Shown here: piece after piece, positions 44,101 to 52,216 of the stretch
Numbering within the stretch: position 1 is the first letter of the stretch
Layout: the number at the start of each line of letters is the position of its first letter
From: UBA1563 sp037440065
GTDB taxonomy: Bacteria > Bacteroidota > Ignavibacteria > Ignavibacteriales > Ignavibacteriaceae
Assembly: GCA_037440065.1 (NCBI GenBank)
Contig: JBBIUV010000015.1
Span: forward strand, 806,001-870,000
DNA: 64,000 nt
Direction of reading: 5' to 3'
The notes under the pieces: generated by a model
The model's input: the letters and a program-made list of their open reading frames with translations, nothing else
What the model was told of the DNA's origin: nothing
Database searches by the model: none
Position numbers and translations under genes: made by a program

Positions 44101-44786
44101 TTGAATTCGCTGATGCGGTTGTTGATACTTCTGTAGCTGATACATTAGGATCAAATACGGCTAGTAATCGTATCCCTGCCACACCAGTTAAATTCAAAGT
44201 AAAGAATCTAACTACGGGTGAATATATCAAATTTGTATATTTCAAGACAGGTACGGTTAGTACGAGTCATAACGTTATTTTCAAAGAAGTAATTCAAGGT
44301 AAGAATTACCGGACGTTTAATGTAATCTTCCAATATGGCTCTACAGGGGCTCCGCTGGAAACTTCAGGAACTTTGAAAATCTATACTACCAAACCTTTCA
44401 ACAGAGTTGATCAAGTTACTTTCTCTGTTGATCCGGCTGGTATTGATAATGCTGCGGCAAAAAATGATTTAGACAGAATTAAAGTAGTTCCGAATCCTTA
44501 TGTGGTAACGCATGAAGGTGAATCAAGACTATCGAGTACACAAACAAGCGGTAGAGGTGAAAGAGAAATCCGGTTTACAAGGATTCCTCCCGGATCCAAA
44601 ATTTCCATCTTTACGGTTCGCGGTGAATTAATAAAAACATTAACTCATGCAGACCTGTTTGTTGGTGATGTGTATTGGAATCTACGTACCGAGGAAAATC
44701 TCGACGTAGCGTTCGGCGTGTATGTATTTGTAGTGGATGCGCCGGGTGTCGGAACGAAAATTGGCAAATTTGCTCTCATTAAATAA
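41145..44786 (+). CDS. Giant secreted surface protein with Asp-rich metal-binding-like motifs and a C-terminal sorting-like domain
   Basis: The 1213-residue product begins with a signal peptide (ending LLAQRSD). Several Asp/Asn-rich stretches resemble MopE or thrombospondin-type calcium motifs: DGIDNDDDSPNPNA (near 317), YDGIDNDLDGLIDENE (near 407) and FGDEDGDWDPLVDD (near 482). A fibronectin-III-like segment follows from ~635 (NVLIYWDGEPVE, GYKIYRATDAGF). The last ~100 residues (RIKVVPNPYVV, then SKISIFTVRGELIKTL, ending VGTKIGKFALIK) fit a type IX secretion type A or FlgD-like C-terminal domain. The PorV-like gene directly downstream supports export by that system. No enzymatic motif was recognised. 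Confidence 0.82.
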   Translation: MNKKYYINLLLVFILAVGSLLAQRSDPNLRRVGFHKGNRVAISFYNDGQVSGFNSGIDIRGEWPRGSGENYIGDCIPLIGLEFINTKAETLHSVTISRGPRKGQGNEKNPTWNYFWGFNPMPGFNNPAYESKVAQEGIAMSHLPGTWPIGGWRDHPDWTDAKGNSEWDGYFGRGLINADQESYYWADDQWDDEFNGVTDQTAPATLFLPDANDPSRHGMGLQLAVRGFQWASFLAENTIFWLYDIKNEGTYNFKKADFGTVVGTLAGGDGDSGDDLGYFDIDNWITYSWDNDGVGNHGQKVGYVGYAFLESPGNPFDGIDNDDDSPNPNAKMFVKTDFDEIIYKTGDVVILIDPVTYERSRHTVAATLDTVYSMGVRFIINPNVTKFREGQIAQRVQGVALPDPTAYDGIDNDLDGLIDENEAIDLETRSIKGLAGLRYKDYKNNVGVDDPLIDEKRDNAAGNIVTSYVIDADKNVTLKPHYFGDEDGDWDPLVDDVGSDGVGKDDANYIKPDADGTEGNGVPDQGEPNFGKTDPDESDQIGLTSFNFFNQPASPDLSDDQLVWTRMFPGRFDVVPPTPMDGDFIYASGYFPLKSNQTERFSVALLFGVDYNDITRSKIIVQQIYNAGYKFPQPPRKPKITIAQEDGNVLIYWDGEPVETSKDFISKKRDFQGYKIYRATDAGFIDAREITSALGTLAFDKPIAQYDLVDSVKGFFYPSASLLEQVGGTTYYLGSNTGIVNKFIDSTVVRGQTYYYAVCAYDAGDSKLDIFPSENSKFIDRTSSGQIVTDENTGFITPGARPSGYKPAKISLLQKSANFRGTGSIEIEMVDDHAVHAVNQYQIVFQDTALQGYTSNWSLIDLVSPDTVRIPSTNAMYLVNPGQTIAVPKGVEIVVNGNSLITDTTIYVGTVDTVINKSTKFNGETKIIHGFRVQLYNEDVIKTDTTKSGFSGISSTTPPPYIFRVFPPPASKPEIGGIAMPYDYQFEFADAVVDTSVADTLGSNTASNRIPATPVKFKVKNLTTGEYIKFVYFKTGTVSTSHNVIFKEVIQGKNYRTFNVIFQYGSTGAPLETSGTLKIYTTKPFNRVDQVTFSVDPAGIDNAAAKNDLDRIKVVPNPYVVTHEGESRLSSTQTSGRGEREIRFTRIPPGSKISIFTVRGELIKTLTHADLFVGDVYWNLRTEENLDVAFGVYVFVVDAPGVGTKIGKFALIK

Positions 44787-44799
44787 CGGAGTTTGAGAG

Positions 44800-45807
44800 A
44801 TGAGAAAAATTAAAATATTAGCTTTATTGATCTTAATAACCGGACTTTCGTTTGCGCAAACGAAAGTCGGTTCAACAGCAGCTGCGTTCCTAAACATTGG
44901 TGTCGGCTCTCGTCCGATAGCAATGGGAGGCGCGTTTGCTGCAACAGCAAATGATATAACTTCACTCTATTGGAATCCTGCAGGTATCTCAAGAATCACT
45001 GGTAACGAAGCCTTCTTCGCCCACACAAAATGGTTTGCGGACATTACCTATAACTGGGTGGGAACCGCACTAAATATGGGCGATCTTGGAGCAGTTGGGT
45101 TGAGTCTTACTTACTTAGATTATGGAAAGATGGAAGTGACTTCCTTGCGTGAACCTGATGGGACAGGTGAGATGTTCTCCGCAAAGGATTATTCTCTTGC
45201 CGTAACCTATGCCTATAGTTTAACTGATCGTTTTTCTATCGGCGGTAACCTTAAATACATCAACGAATCAATTTGGAATACATCAGCGTCCGCTGTTGCG
45301 GTTGATCTTGGAATCCTTTTTAATTCCGACCTCTATGGTTTAAGAATGGCTGCTACAATAACGAACTTCGGAACTGATATGCGGATGGATGGAAAGGACC
45401 TCTATGTTCTCCATGATATTAATCCTAATATTTACGGGAACAATGAGCAGATACTTGCCACTCTAAAAACAGATGATTTTCCACTTCCTCTAACTTTTAG
45501 AGTCGGCGTTGCGATGGATGTACTTGCGACTGAAGAACACCGCTTAACTCTTGGAGTTGATGCACTGCATCCAAACGACAACTCGGAAGCGTTGAACGTT
45601 GGCGCCGAATATGTTTTTGAGAATATGATCGCTGTACGCGGCGGATACAAATCATTGTTCCTCACGAACTCTGAAGAAGGATTAACGCTTGGTGTTGGTT
45701 TAATGTACGAGTTCTTCCCCGGTCTCGGCGTTTCGCTTGATTACGCTTACCAGGATTTCGGAATGTTAAAAAATACCCAACACTTTTCAATGGGTATTAA
45801 GTTCTAA
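44800..45807 (+). CDS. PorV/PorQ-family outer-membrane protein
   Basis: The 335-residue barrel protein has a signal peptide (ending LSFAQ) followed by the family start GSTAAAFLNIGVGSRPIAMGGAF and ATANDITSLYWNPAGIS. The barrel strands end in FSMGIKF with a terminal Phe. In type IX secretion PorV collects sorted proteins at the translocon and passes them to the sortase; many PorV-like paralogs accompany individual cargo genes. Here it lies 13 bases after the giant cargo-like gene. Its signal-peptide coding region contains a perfect 26-bp palindrome (44843-44868). Confidence 0.87.
   Translation: MRKIKILALLILITGLSFAQTKVGSTAAAFLNIGVGSRPIAMGGAFAATANDITSLYWNPAGISRITGNEAFFAHTKWFADITYNWVGTALNMGDLGAVGLSLTYLDYGKMEVTSLREPDGTGEMFSAKDYSLAVTYAYSLTDRFSIGGNLKYINESIWNTSASAVAVDLGILFNSDLYGLRMAATITNFGTDMRMDGKDLYVLHDINPNIYGNNEQILATLKTDDFPLPLTFRVGVAMDVLATEEHRLTLGVDALHPNDNSEALNVGAEYVFENMIAVRGGYKSLFLTNSEEGLTLGVGLMYEFFPGLGVSLDYAYQDFGMLKNTQHFSMGIKF
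44838..44872. repeat. Perfect 26-bp palindrome inside the PorV-like gene
   Basis: GACTTTCGTTTGC is followed at once by its reverse complement GCAAACGAAAGTC (44843-44868), and four further pairs (AACC/GGTT) extend the arms beyond one bulged G. It lies at codons ~14-25, over the signal-peptide cleavage site. Confidence 0.9.
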
Positions 45808-45827
45808 ACGAACATTTCTTTGAATTG

Positions 45828-45862
45828 AAAAAGGCATATCATTCTGGTATGCCTTTTTTGTT
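45828..45862. terminator. Terminator closing the receptor/sorted-protein/PorV unit
   Basis: AAAAAGGCATATC, loop ATTCT, GGTATGCCTTTTT (one T-G wobble), then TTG and a T-rich stretch. It lies about 20 bases after the PorV-like stop, between convergent genes, so it may also serve the minus strand. Confidence 0.9.
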
Positions 45863-45907
45863 TGTGGACGGATAACTTTACGAACAATTTTCTAAAATAT
45901 ATTTCGA

Positions 45908-47830
45908 TTACCTTGCTTGTTCCAATTGCATTTTCATTTGTGCAGCACCGGGGAAATTTCCTTCAACTTCTAAACATTTATTTACAAATAAAAGAGCGTT
46001 GGCGTAATCCTTCTTTTTAACAAATACTCCGGAGAGGTTCCAGAGTAATTGTGCATCTCTCGGATTAAACGAAAAACTTTCTTTTAAGTATCGCAAAGCC
46101 AGATTATCATTATTGTTAAAGAGATTGATCGTACCAAGCCACTTGGTACAGAAAGCATCAGGGTGAATGCGATAATACTTCTCCAAATAGGTGTAGGCTT
46201 CGGAATATTTTTGTGATTCCAGCAAAACCTGTACAACTTTTTCATACAATCCAATTGTGTAAGGGAATTGCCCGATCAATGCAGAATATTCGTGTATAAA
46301 TCCTGGGTAGTTATTTTGTCCCAGGTAATACGTTGCCAGTTTTTTATGGGCTAATTCCCAATAATAATTTTCTTCTACCACTTTGTAGGCAAGGGAATCG
46401 TTGTAATCCGTCAGCTTTACAAAATCGAGCAGCGTTTTGCTCTTTCCGGTTTTATTAAAAGGGAAGTCTCCTTTTAGTGAAAGAAGTCGGTAATTTGCTA
46501 TCGTAGAATCCAAACGTGAGAATGGAAAATTCTTAACAACAAGCGAGTGCTGTTCTTCATCAGAAATATTTATTTTCTCCCCGCCTGGCAGAAAATAATT
46601 TTTCTCCATCGCTTCAAAAAACATTTTGCCGAAAACCTGGTATCCATGCAGTGTTGGGTGAAGATGATCCACCATTAAGTTGTTGCCGACAATATTATTT
46701 TCACTCAAGTTATTGAAAGCTGTTTCAAAATCGACAAGGGGAATTTGGTTACTTCCCGCAAGTTTTTTAATAATATCGTTCATCTCTTCTGGCGCGCGGA
46801 AGCGTAATGCATCCAACTCTTTTGCTTTGATGAAAAGAGTTTTGGCTTCAACTGCATTTCCTTTTTTAAGCGACTCTTCCGCCAACTTATAAAAATGGTC
46901 GGCAGATTCATTTTCTTTTTCATTTATCGAAATAAAAGGGGGTTGATCTTTCAAATTAGATGTGAGCGTTCCCATGATAAGCGGAACGTTCTTCTGTTTT
47001 ATCATCTGAATAATATCGGATAGTTCTCCTTCAAATTGCGTTAATCCGGCTTGGTACAAACTTGATTTATACGGTACTAAATTATTACTTGCCATCCGCG
47101 CCATTAACGTTGCGCCGGATGGTTTCTCTTTTCCTTTAAACCAAAAAGAAACAGTATTCATCATGTTCCGCAAGAGCTGAACCGTTTTGAACTCGTTCAG
47201 ATAAAGCATTGCATTCAACATTGTTTTGTTTCCGGCAAACAAAGACTGTGAAGCGGCGCCGAAAACTCCGTAGTATTCGTTATGTCCAACGTAAAGCAAA
47301 ATTAGATCCGGTTCTTGTTTCAATATTTCCGGAAGCATATCTTTTATAACGATTGAATTGATAGCTGCCATGCTAACATTAACCACTTCAATATTCTGTT
47401 TCGGATAAACCAATTGCAGGCGGTCGCGAATGTAACGGGAATAAGAACCGGTTGGCTCATACGGAAACCCTGCCGCGCTGCTTTCGCCAAGAACAAACAC
47501 ACGGAACGTTCCTGGTTTTTTTACCGCGTCAAAAGGATCGAAAATAGATGAAGGAATTCCCTTTGTTGTTAGAAAATATTTTGAAGCGATCTCGGTATTA
47601 AGGACTAATTTTCCCGGAAGCTCCGGATGATAGGGAATCCATGTTTCAATATTTCTTCCGTAATTAAATGTGCGGAGTGAAAATTCAAGCAGAATTATTA
47701 AGACGACAGGAAGCAGGAACGGAACGGCATAAAACCACTTTGGCGGTTTCCGGGAAGTTTTTGTTCCAGCAGATTTTCCCTCCGGTTTAGTCTCATTTAT
47801 TTTTTGATTTCTTTTAACATTTTTTTTCAA
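45908..47830 (-). CDS. Membrane-anchored SGNH/GDSL hydrolase with C-terminal TPR repeats
   Basis: The product has 640 residues. A basic cytoplasmic tail precedes one membrane helix (residues ~33-52, FYAVPFLLPVVLIILLEF). The hydrolase domain shows the nucleophile block VFVLGESSAAGFPYE, the Asn block LLYVGHNEYYGVFG and the catalytic DHLHPTLHGYQ. After ~residue 480 come TPR-like repeats (YSEAYTYLEKYYRIHPDAF, YANALLFVNKCLEVEGNF). The family removes acyl or acetyl groups from lipids, glycans or cell-wall polymers. It is divergent from the SurA-like gene, both facing the periplasm. Substrate unknown. Confidence 0.87.
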   Translation of the reverse strand: MKKNVKRNQKINETKPEGKSAGTKTSRKPPKWFYAVPFLLPVVLIILLEFSLRTFNYGRNIETWIPYHPELPGKLVLNTEIASKYFLTTKGIPSSIFDPFDAVKKPGTFRVFVLGESSAAGFPYEPTGSYSRYIRDRLQLVYPKQNIEVVNVSMAAINSIVIKDMLPEILKQEPDLILLYVGHNEYYGVFGAASQSLFAGNKTMLNAMLYLNEFKTVQLLRNMMNTVSFWFKGKEKPSGATLMARMASNNLVPYKSSLYQAGLTQFEGELSDIIQMIKQKNVPLIMGTLTSNLKDQPPFISINEKENESADHFYKLAEESLKKGNAVEAKTLFIKAKELDALRFRAPEEMNDIIKKLAGSNQIPLVDFETAFNNLSENNIVGNNLMVDHLHPTLHGYQVFGKMFFEAMEKNYFLPGGEKINISDEEQHSLVVKNFPFSRLDSTIANYRLLSLKGDFPFNKTGKSKTLLDFVKLTDYNDSLAYKVVEENYYWELAHKKLATYYLGQNNYPGFIHEYSALIGQFPYTIGLYEKVVQVLLESQKYSEAYTYLEKYYRIHPDAFCTKWLGTINLFNNNDNLALRYLKESFSFNPRDAQLLWNLSGVFVKKKDYANALLFVNKCLEVEGNFPGAAQMKMQLEQAR

Positions 47831-47925
47831 GTGAGCCTCAAATATTTTGCATCGGTATTAAAAACACGTTTAATTTGGTAGAGAATTATTTGTAACTTTA
47901 GGCAGTTAATCACGAAAGATAGTAC

Positions 47926-49752
47926 ATGATCAAATACGTATTTCTCCTTTTAAGTCTCAGTTTCATCATGCAAACAAAAGCGCAAAGTGATGATGAAGTT
48001 ATCGCAAAAATAGGAAATATTCCGGTTACGAGGAAAGAATTCATCCAACGATATGAAATGATGCCGCAGCTTGACCGGCAGATGAAGGGCATTACTCCCC
48101 AATTAAAAGAGGAATTCCTTTACGGGATAATTTTTGAGAAATTGTTTGCACAAGCAGCACTCGATTACCGGCTTGACACCGTTGAAATAACTTCTTACAG
48201 TATCCGTGAATTTGAAAAAATGTTCGTACGCGATGCTTTGTACAATAAAGAAGTAGCCGAAAAAGCGAAAGGAAAAGCGCAACAACTTCTTTCCGATTAT
48301 CTTTCCAACGCTACAAAAGTTTTTGCAAAAGCTTTGTATTCTCCAAATGAAAAGGAGATAAAAAATTATGCGACTCTTTTAACCAAAGGTTTACCTTTTG
48401 ATAGTTTAATGATAGAACTGCCGGAACAATCAAAAGATACGCTTACGTTTGAGATTGGAATGGAAGATGAAAATCTGGAAAGACAAATATTTTCGCTTCC
48501 CGAGAACGCAAACACAACTCCGGTACACTTTGAAGACGGTTGGTATATTTATCATATTATAAAAAGGTATGAACCAATTCTGGCGAAATCGCAAGGATGG
48601 GAGAGCGAGTATCAGCAAATAAAAAAAATTGCCCGGAAGCGGGCTGAACGCGAATTTTTCATCCGTTATATGAAGCAGATGTTCTTGAACAAAAAAGTCG
48701 ATGCGAATGGTCCCCTTTTGAAACTTTCTGCCGAAAAAATTGTTCTCTTATTAAAGGGAAAGGAGGCAGCGAGAAAAGATCAAAAAGATAAGCTTTATTT
48801 AAGCGAAGAAGATTTTTATACTCTTGAACAAAAATCCCTAGTTGATTCGATTTCGAAAGTGTTTGTGAAATTAGGTAAGAAGAGTATTCCGCTGAAATCG
48901 TACATCCGGTTTTTGAATTTTGAAAATCCCGGATTTAAATCAGCAGAAATAAAGCATGTTCTTGCGGTACTGAATGGAAAGACAAGAGAATTTATCGAGC
49001 GGGAAGTTCTTGCCGAAGAAGGTTACAGACAGAAACTCGAGCAAACGAAAGAAGTAAAAGAATCGTTTGGCATGTGGAAAGATTTTCTTCTTCATCAGGC
49101 AATGCAGGGCGCTTTTCTTGATTCTGCAAAAGTAAGCGATGATGAAGTTGCCGCTTATTATGCAAAACGGAATTTGAAAAAAGAATCTGAAACTCTTGTG
49201 AACATCATTGAAGTGTTGACGGGTAGTCTTGAAACCGTTGATACCGTTCTTCAAAAACTTAAAGAAGGTGTTGATATAAAAACTCTCGCAAAACTTTATT
49301 CTGAGCGGCAACAGACAAAAGAGAGCTCTGGCGAATTCGGTCTATTTCCTACTTCGGCGTTTGGAGAAATCGGACGGGTTTCAGGAACATTGAACATTGG
49401 TGATACTTACGGACCGTTGAAAGTGCCAGAAGGATATTCAATCTTTAAGCTGATCGGCAAAAAGAAACCTGAGTTTACAGCTGACGAAGATTTTGCCGTG
49501 ATGAAAGATAAACTTAAACGCGATCTGGCATTTAATAAGTTAAGAAATTCAATTATCAAATATTCTGTCGATTTGGCTCATAAGTACGGAATCACAATTA
49601 ATCAAAATGTTTTGAACGCTGCTATGGTTACGAATTTGAATTCGGTAATTTATCGCTATATTGGATTTGGTGGCAAAATTACTGCTGTACCGATGATGAC
49701 TCCTTTTACCGATTGGGTAGAAGAGTGGAAGAAAAATAATAATACACCGTGA
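47926..49752 (+). CDS. SurA/PpiC-like periplasmic peptidyl-prolyl isomerase
   Basis: The 608-residue secreted protein has a signal peptide ending MQTKAQ. The N-terminal chaperone core resembles SurA (VIAKIGNIPVTRKEFIQRYEMM, LKEEFLYGIIFEKLFAQAAL). A parvulin-type rotamase domain lies near residues 420-530: VNIIEVLTGSLETVDTVLQ, ESSGEFGLFPTSAFGEIG and GPLKVPEGYSIFKLIGKK. A first, degraded parvulin-like region may occupy ~130-215 (LPFDSLMIELPEQSKDT, TPVHFEDGWYIYHIIKR). It likely assists outer-membrane proteins, plausible given the many barrels nearby. No clean promoter was found in the 95-base divergent gap. Confidence 0.85.
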   Translation: MIKYVFLLLSLSFIMQTKAQSDDEVIAKIGNIPVTRKEFIQRYEMMPQLDRQMKGITPQLKEEFLYGIIFEKLFAQAALDYRLDTVEITSYSIREFEKMFVRDALYNKEVAEKAKGKAQQLLSDYLSNATKVFAKALYSPNEKEIKNYATLLTKGLPFDSLMIELPEQSKDTLTFEIGMEDENLERQIFSLPENANTTPVHFEDGWYIYHIIKRYEPILAKSQGWESEYQQIKKIARKRAEREFFIRYMKQMFLNKKVDANGPLLKLSAEKIVLLLKGKEAARKDQKDKLYLSEEDFYTLEQKSLVDSISKVFVKLGKKSIPLKSYIRFLNFENPGFKSAEIKHVLAVLNGKTREFIEREVLAEEGYRQKLEQTKEVKESFGMWKDFLLHQAMQGAFLDSAKVSDDEVAAYYAKRNLKKESETLVNIIEVLTGSLETVDTVLQKLKEGVDIKTLAKLYSERQQTKESSGEFGLFPTSAFGEIGRVSGTLNIGDTYGPLKVPEGYSIFKLIGKKKPEFTADEDFAVMKDKLKRDLAFNKLRNSIIKYSVDLAHKYGITINQNVLNAAMVTNLNSVIYRYIGFGGKITAVPMMTPFTDWVEEWKKNNNTP

Positions 49753-49866
49753 GAGTTTCCAGCTTTTGTTAATCAATCGGTTTATTTAAGTAATGTAATC
49801 TGTACTCATTTCTCTTAGAATTTTTTCTATAACTAATGAAATTAATTTTCTATAAAATAAAAATTT

Positions 49867-51423
49867 ATGAAGACACAAATTGAAATAGCACTGCTTCCGG
49901 AACATGCATTTTCCGATTCAGCAATCCGTTCTGAAATATCACGACAATTGCAGATTACCCCGGATGAGATAAAAGCTGCACGACTTGTCCGCCGTTCAAT
50001 CGATGCAAGAAAATATCCTATTTACAAATTGCTCTTAGATGTATTTGTAAATGAAACACCTTCTGAAGAAGTTAAAACAGTTGATTACAAACCGGTAAAA
50101 GGAAACAAAAAAGTTGCTGTAGTTGGATTTGGTCCGGCTGGAATGTTTGCCGCACTTCGTTTAATTGAACACGGCATCAGACCAATTATTGTTGAACGCG
50201 GAAAAGATGTGCGTGGAAGAAGACGAGATATTAATAGATTGACGGTTCATCGTGAAGTTAATCCAAATTCAAATTACTGTTTTGGTGAAGGTGGTGCAGG
50301 GACTTTTAGCGACGGCAAACTCTACACGCGCGCCACAAAAAGGGGAGATGTTAAGAAAATCTTACGCATCTTTGTTCAACACGGAGCCACGGAGGATATC
50401 TTAGTTGATACGCATCCCCATCTTGGTTCAAATAAATTGCCGGAAATTGTTTCCGAAATTAGAAATACGATTTTGCGCTGCGGCGGAGAAATTCATTTTG
50501 AGTCGCGCGTAACAGATTTTATCTTACAAGATAAAAAAATGCTCGGCGTTGTTTTGAACGACAGTAAGGAGATACTTGCCGATTCTGTGTTGCTCGCAAC
50601 AGGACATTCGGCGCGGGATATTTTTTATCTTCTAGATGGTAAGAACATTCTACTCGAACCAAAATCTTTTGCAATGGGTGTCAGGATAGAACATCCGCAG
50701 GCATTGATAAACGAAATGCAGTATCACACAAAAGAAAAAAATGATTATCTGCCTTCTGCAAATTATAGTTTAGCCTGTCAAGTAAATAATCGCGGTGTCT
50801 TTTCATTTTGTATGTGTCCGGGAGGAATCATTGTTCCTGCATCAACCGCTCCAGACGAATTAGTTGTAAACGGCATGTCAATCTCAAAACGTAATTCTCC
50901 TTATGCAAATTCCGGTTTCGTGGTTTCGGTTGAGCCGGAAGACTTTAAACAATATGAAAAATTCGGTCCCTTTGCAGGAATGATGTATCAACAGGAAATT
51001 GAGCATCTGGCGTTTGAAGCCGGTGGAAGGAATCAATCTGCACCTGCACAAAGAGTTACTGATTTCTTGGCGAATAAAGTTTCTTCGACACTTCCTAAAG
51101 CTTCTTACTTCCCGGGCACAGTTTCTTCTCCTATCCATTCGCTTTTACCAAAACCAATTGTGCAGAGATTAAAAGATGGTTTGCAGCAATTCAATAATAA
51201 GATGAAAGGTTTTGTTACTGAAGAAGCACAAATGTTAGCCGCAGAAACGAGAACAAGTTCTCCGGTTCGTATTCCGCGCGATAGAGAGACGTATATGCAC
51301 AAAGAAATAGCCGGATTATTTCCAGCTGGTGAAGGCGCCGGTTATGCTGGAGGAATTATGTCCTCAGCCATGGATGGAGAAAATTGTGCTGATGCGGCAG
51401 CCAGATATCTAGGTATAAAGTAG
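49867..51423 (+). CDS. FAD-dependent oxidoreductase of the COG2509 type
   Basis: The product has 518 residues. An N-terminal ~80-residue domain (IEIALLPEHAF, DEIKAARLVRRSIDAR) precedes the FAD motif KVAVVGFGPAGMFAALRLIE, then the family signature NSNYCFGEGGAGTFSDGKL and the C-terminal FAD contact FPAGEGAGYAGGIMSSAMDG. A CMCPGG segment (near residue 317) is typical of this group. Members are uncharacterised dehydrogenases found widely; the substrate is unknown. No ribosome site is evident before the ATG, and no promoter of the local type was found. It is convergent with efp. Confidence 0.88.
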   Translation: MKTQIEIALLPEHAFSDSAIRSEISRQLQITPDEIKAARLVRRSIDARKYPIYKLLLDVFVNETPSEEVKTVDYKPVKGNKKVAVVGFGPAGMFAALRLIEHGIRPIIVERGKDVRGRRRDINRLTVHREVNPNSNYCFGEGGAGTFSDGKLYTRATKRGDVKKILRIFVQHGATEDILVDTHPHLGSNKLPEIVSEIRNTILRCGGEIHFESRVTDFILQDKKMLGVVLNDSKEILADSVLLATGHSARDIFYLLDGKNILLEPKSFAMGVRIEHPQALINEMQYHTKEKNDYLPSANYSLACQVNNRGVFSFCMCPGGIIVPASTAPDELVVNGMSISKRNSPYANSGFVVSVEPEDFKQYEKFGPFAGMMYQQEIEHLAFEAGGRNQSAPAQRVTDFLANKVSSTLPKASYFPGTVSSPIHSLLPKPIVQRLKDGLQQFNNKMKGFVTEEAQMLAAETRTSSPVRIPRDRETYMHKEIAGLFPAGEGAGYAGGIMSSAMDGENCADAAARYLGIK

Positions 51424-51433
51424 AAAATTTAAA

Positions 51434-51503
51434 GGGGAAAGTTAAAAGTAGAATGTTGAATTAAGACAATAAATTTTTAATTCCTAATTCAACATTCCTA
51501 ATT
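51434..51503. repeat. Small inverted/direct repeat cluster between convergent genes
   Basis: GAATGTTGAATTA (51451-51463) is inverted as TAATTCAACATTC (51485-51497). ATTCCTAATT occurs twice (51480-51489, 51494-51503). The left flank GAAAGTTAAAAGT (51437-51449) recurs at 35971-35983. It could form a long-loop hairpin, but without a T-run it is a poor terminator; a degraded mobile or dispersed repeat is more likely. Confidence 0.6.
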
Positions 51504-51509
51504 GTTGGG

Positions 51510-52073
51510 TTATGCTTTTACTCTTTCAACATAACTTCCAGTGCGGGTGTCTATTCTAAGAAGTTCGCCTTCATTGATAAACAATGGAACATTTACCACC
51601 GCACCGGTTTCTAATGTTGCCGGTTTGGTTACGTTCGAAACAGTATCGCCTTTTGCGCCCGGTTCAACGGAAACGACTTTCAAATTAATAAAGATCGGAA
51701 TATCAACGCTGATGATTTCCTCTCCGTTGAAAAGAATTTCAACTTCTTCATTCTCTTTTATAAAATTAATACCATCCCCGATATGAGTTACGGGAACATT
51801 TATTTGTTCATATGTGCCGTTATCCATACATACCAAATACTCACCATCACGGTAGAGATATTGATATTTTCTTCTTTCAACGCGTACGATATCGAGTGTT
51901 TCACCGGAACGGAAGGTGTTGTCTAAAACTTTTCCGCTGCGGAGATTTTTTAACATCGTTCGAACGAACGCCCCGCCTTTACCCGGTTTTACGTGTTGAA
52001 ATTCGATGACGGTGTAGAGGTCATTTTTAAATCTAATTATTAATCCATTTCTAAAATCGGCTGTTGTTGCCAT
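51510..52073 (-). CDS. efp: Elongation factor P
   Basis: EF-P relieves ribosome stalling at proline runs. Three beta-barrel domains are present in 187 residues. The tip loop that enters the peptidyl-transferase centre is FQHVKPGKGGAFVRT, with Lys32 at the position of the modified lysine in E. coli. The C-terminal signature is GDTVSNVTKPATLETGAVVNVP. No lysine-modifying genes are nearby. Ribosome site GGAGAA lies just upstream of the ATG. A promoter candidate is 50-80 bases upstream. Confidence 0.97.
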   Translation of the reverse strand: MATTADFRNGLIIRFKNDLYTVIEFQHVKPGKGGAFVRTMLKNLRSGKVLDNTFRSGETLDIVRVERRKYQYLYRDGEYLVCMDNGTYEQINVPVTHIGDGINFIKENEEVEILFNGEEIISVDIPIFINLKVVSVEPGAKGDTVSNVTKPATLETGAVVNVPLFINEGELLRIDTRTGSYVERVKA

Positions 52074-52123
52074 GAAGGAACTTCTCCTTTAGTTATAAAA
52101 TTTTGTTTTCTTTTTGCTTTTAA

Positions 52124-52153
52124 ATTGTAGGGATAAAAACAGAAACTGGTCAA
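52124..52153 (-). promoter_or_regulatory. Possible promoter of efp
   Basis: On the minus strand: TTGACC, 18 bases, TACAAT followed by TT. It fits a classical -35/-10 arrangement and only loosely the TAnnTTTG form used elsewhere here, about 50 bases before the efp start. Confidence 0.4.
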
Positions 52154-52216
52154 TCCACTAAAACTGAAAAATGTTACTGTAAAATTACGGATTTGCGGTC
52201 TTTTTCCGAAATGAAA

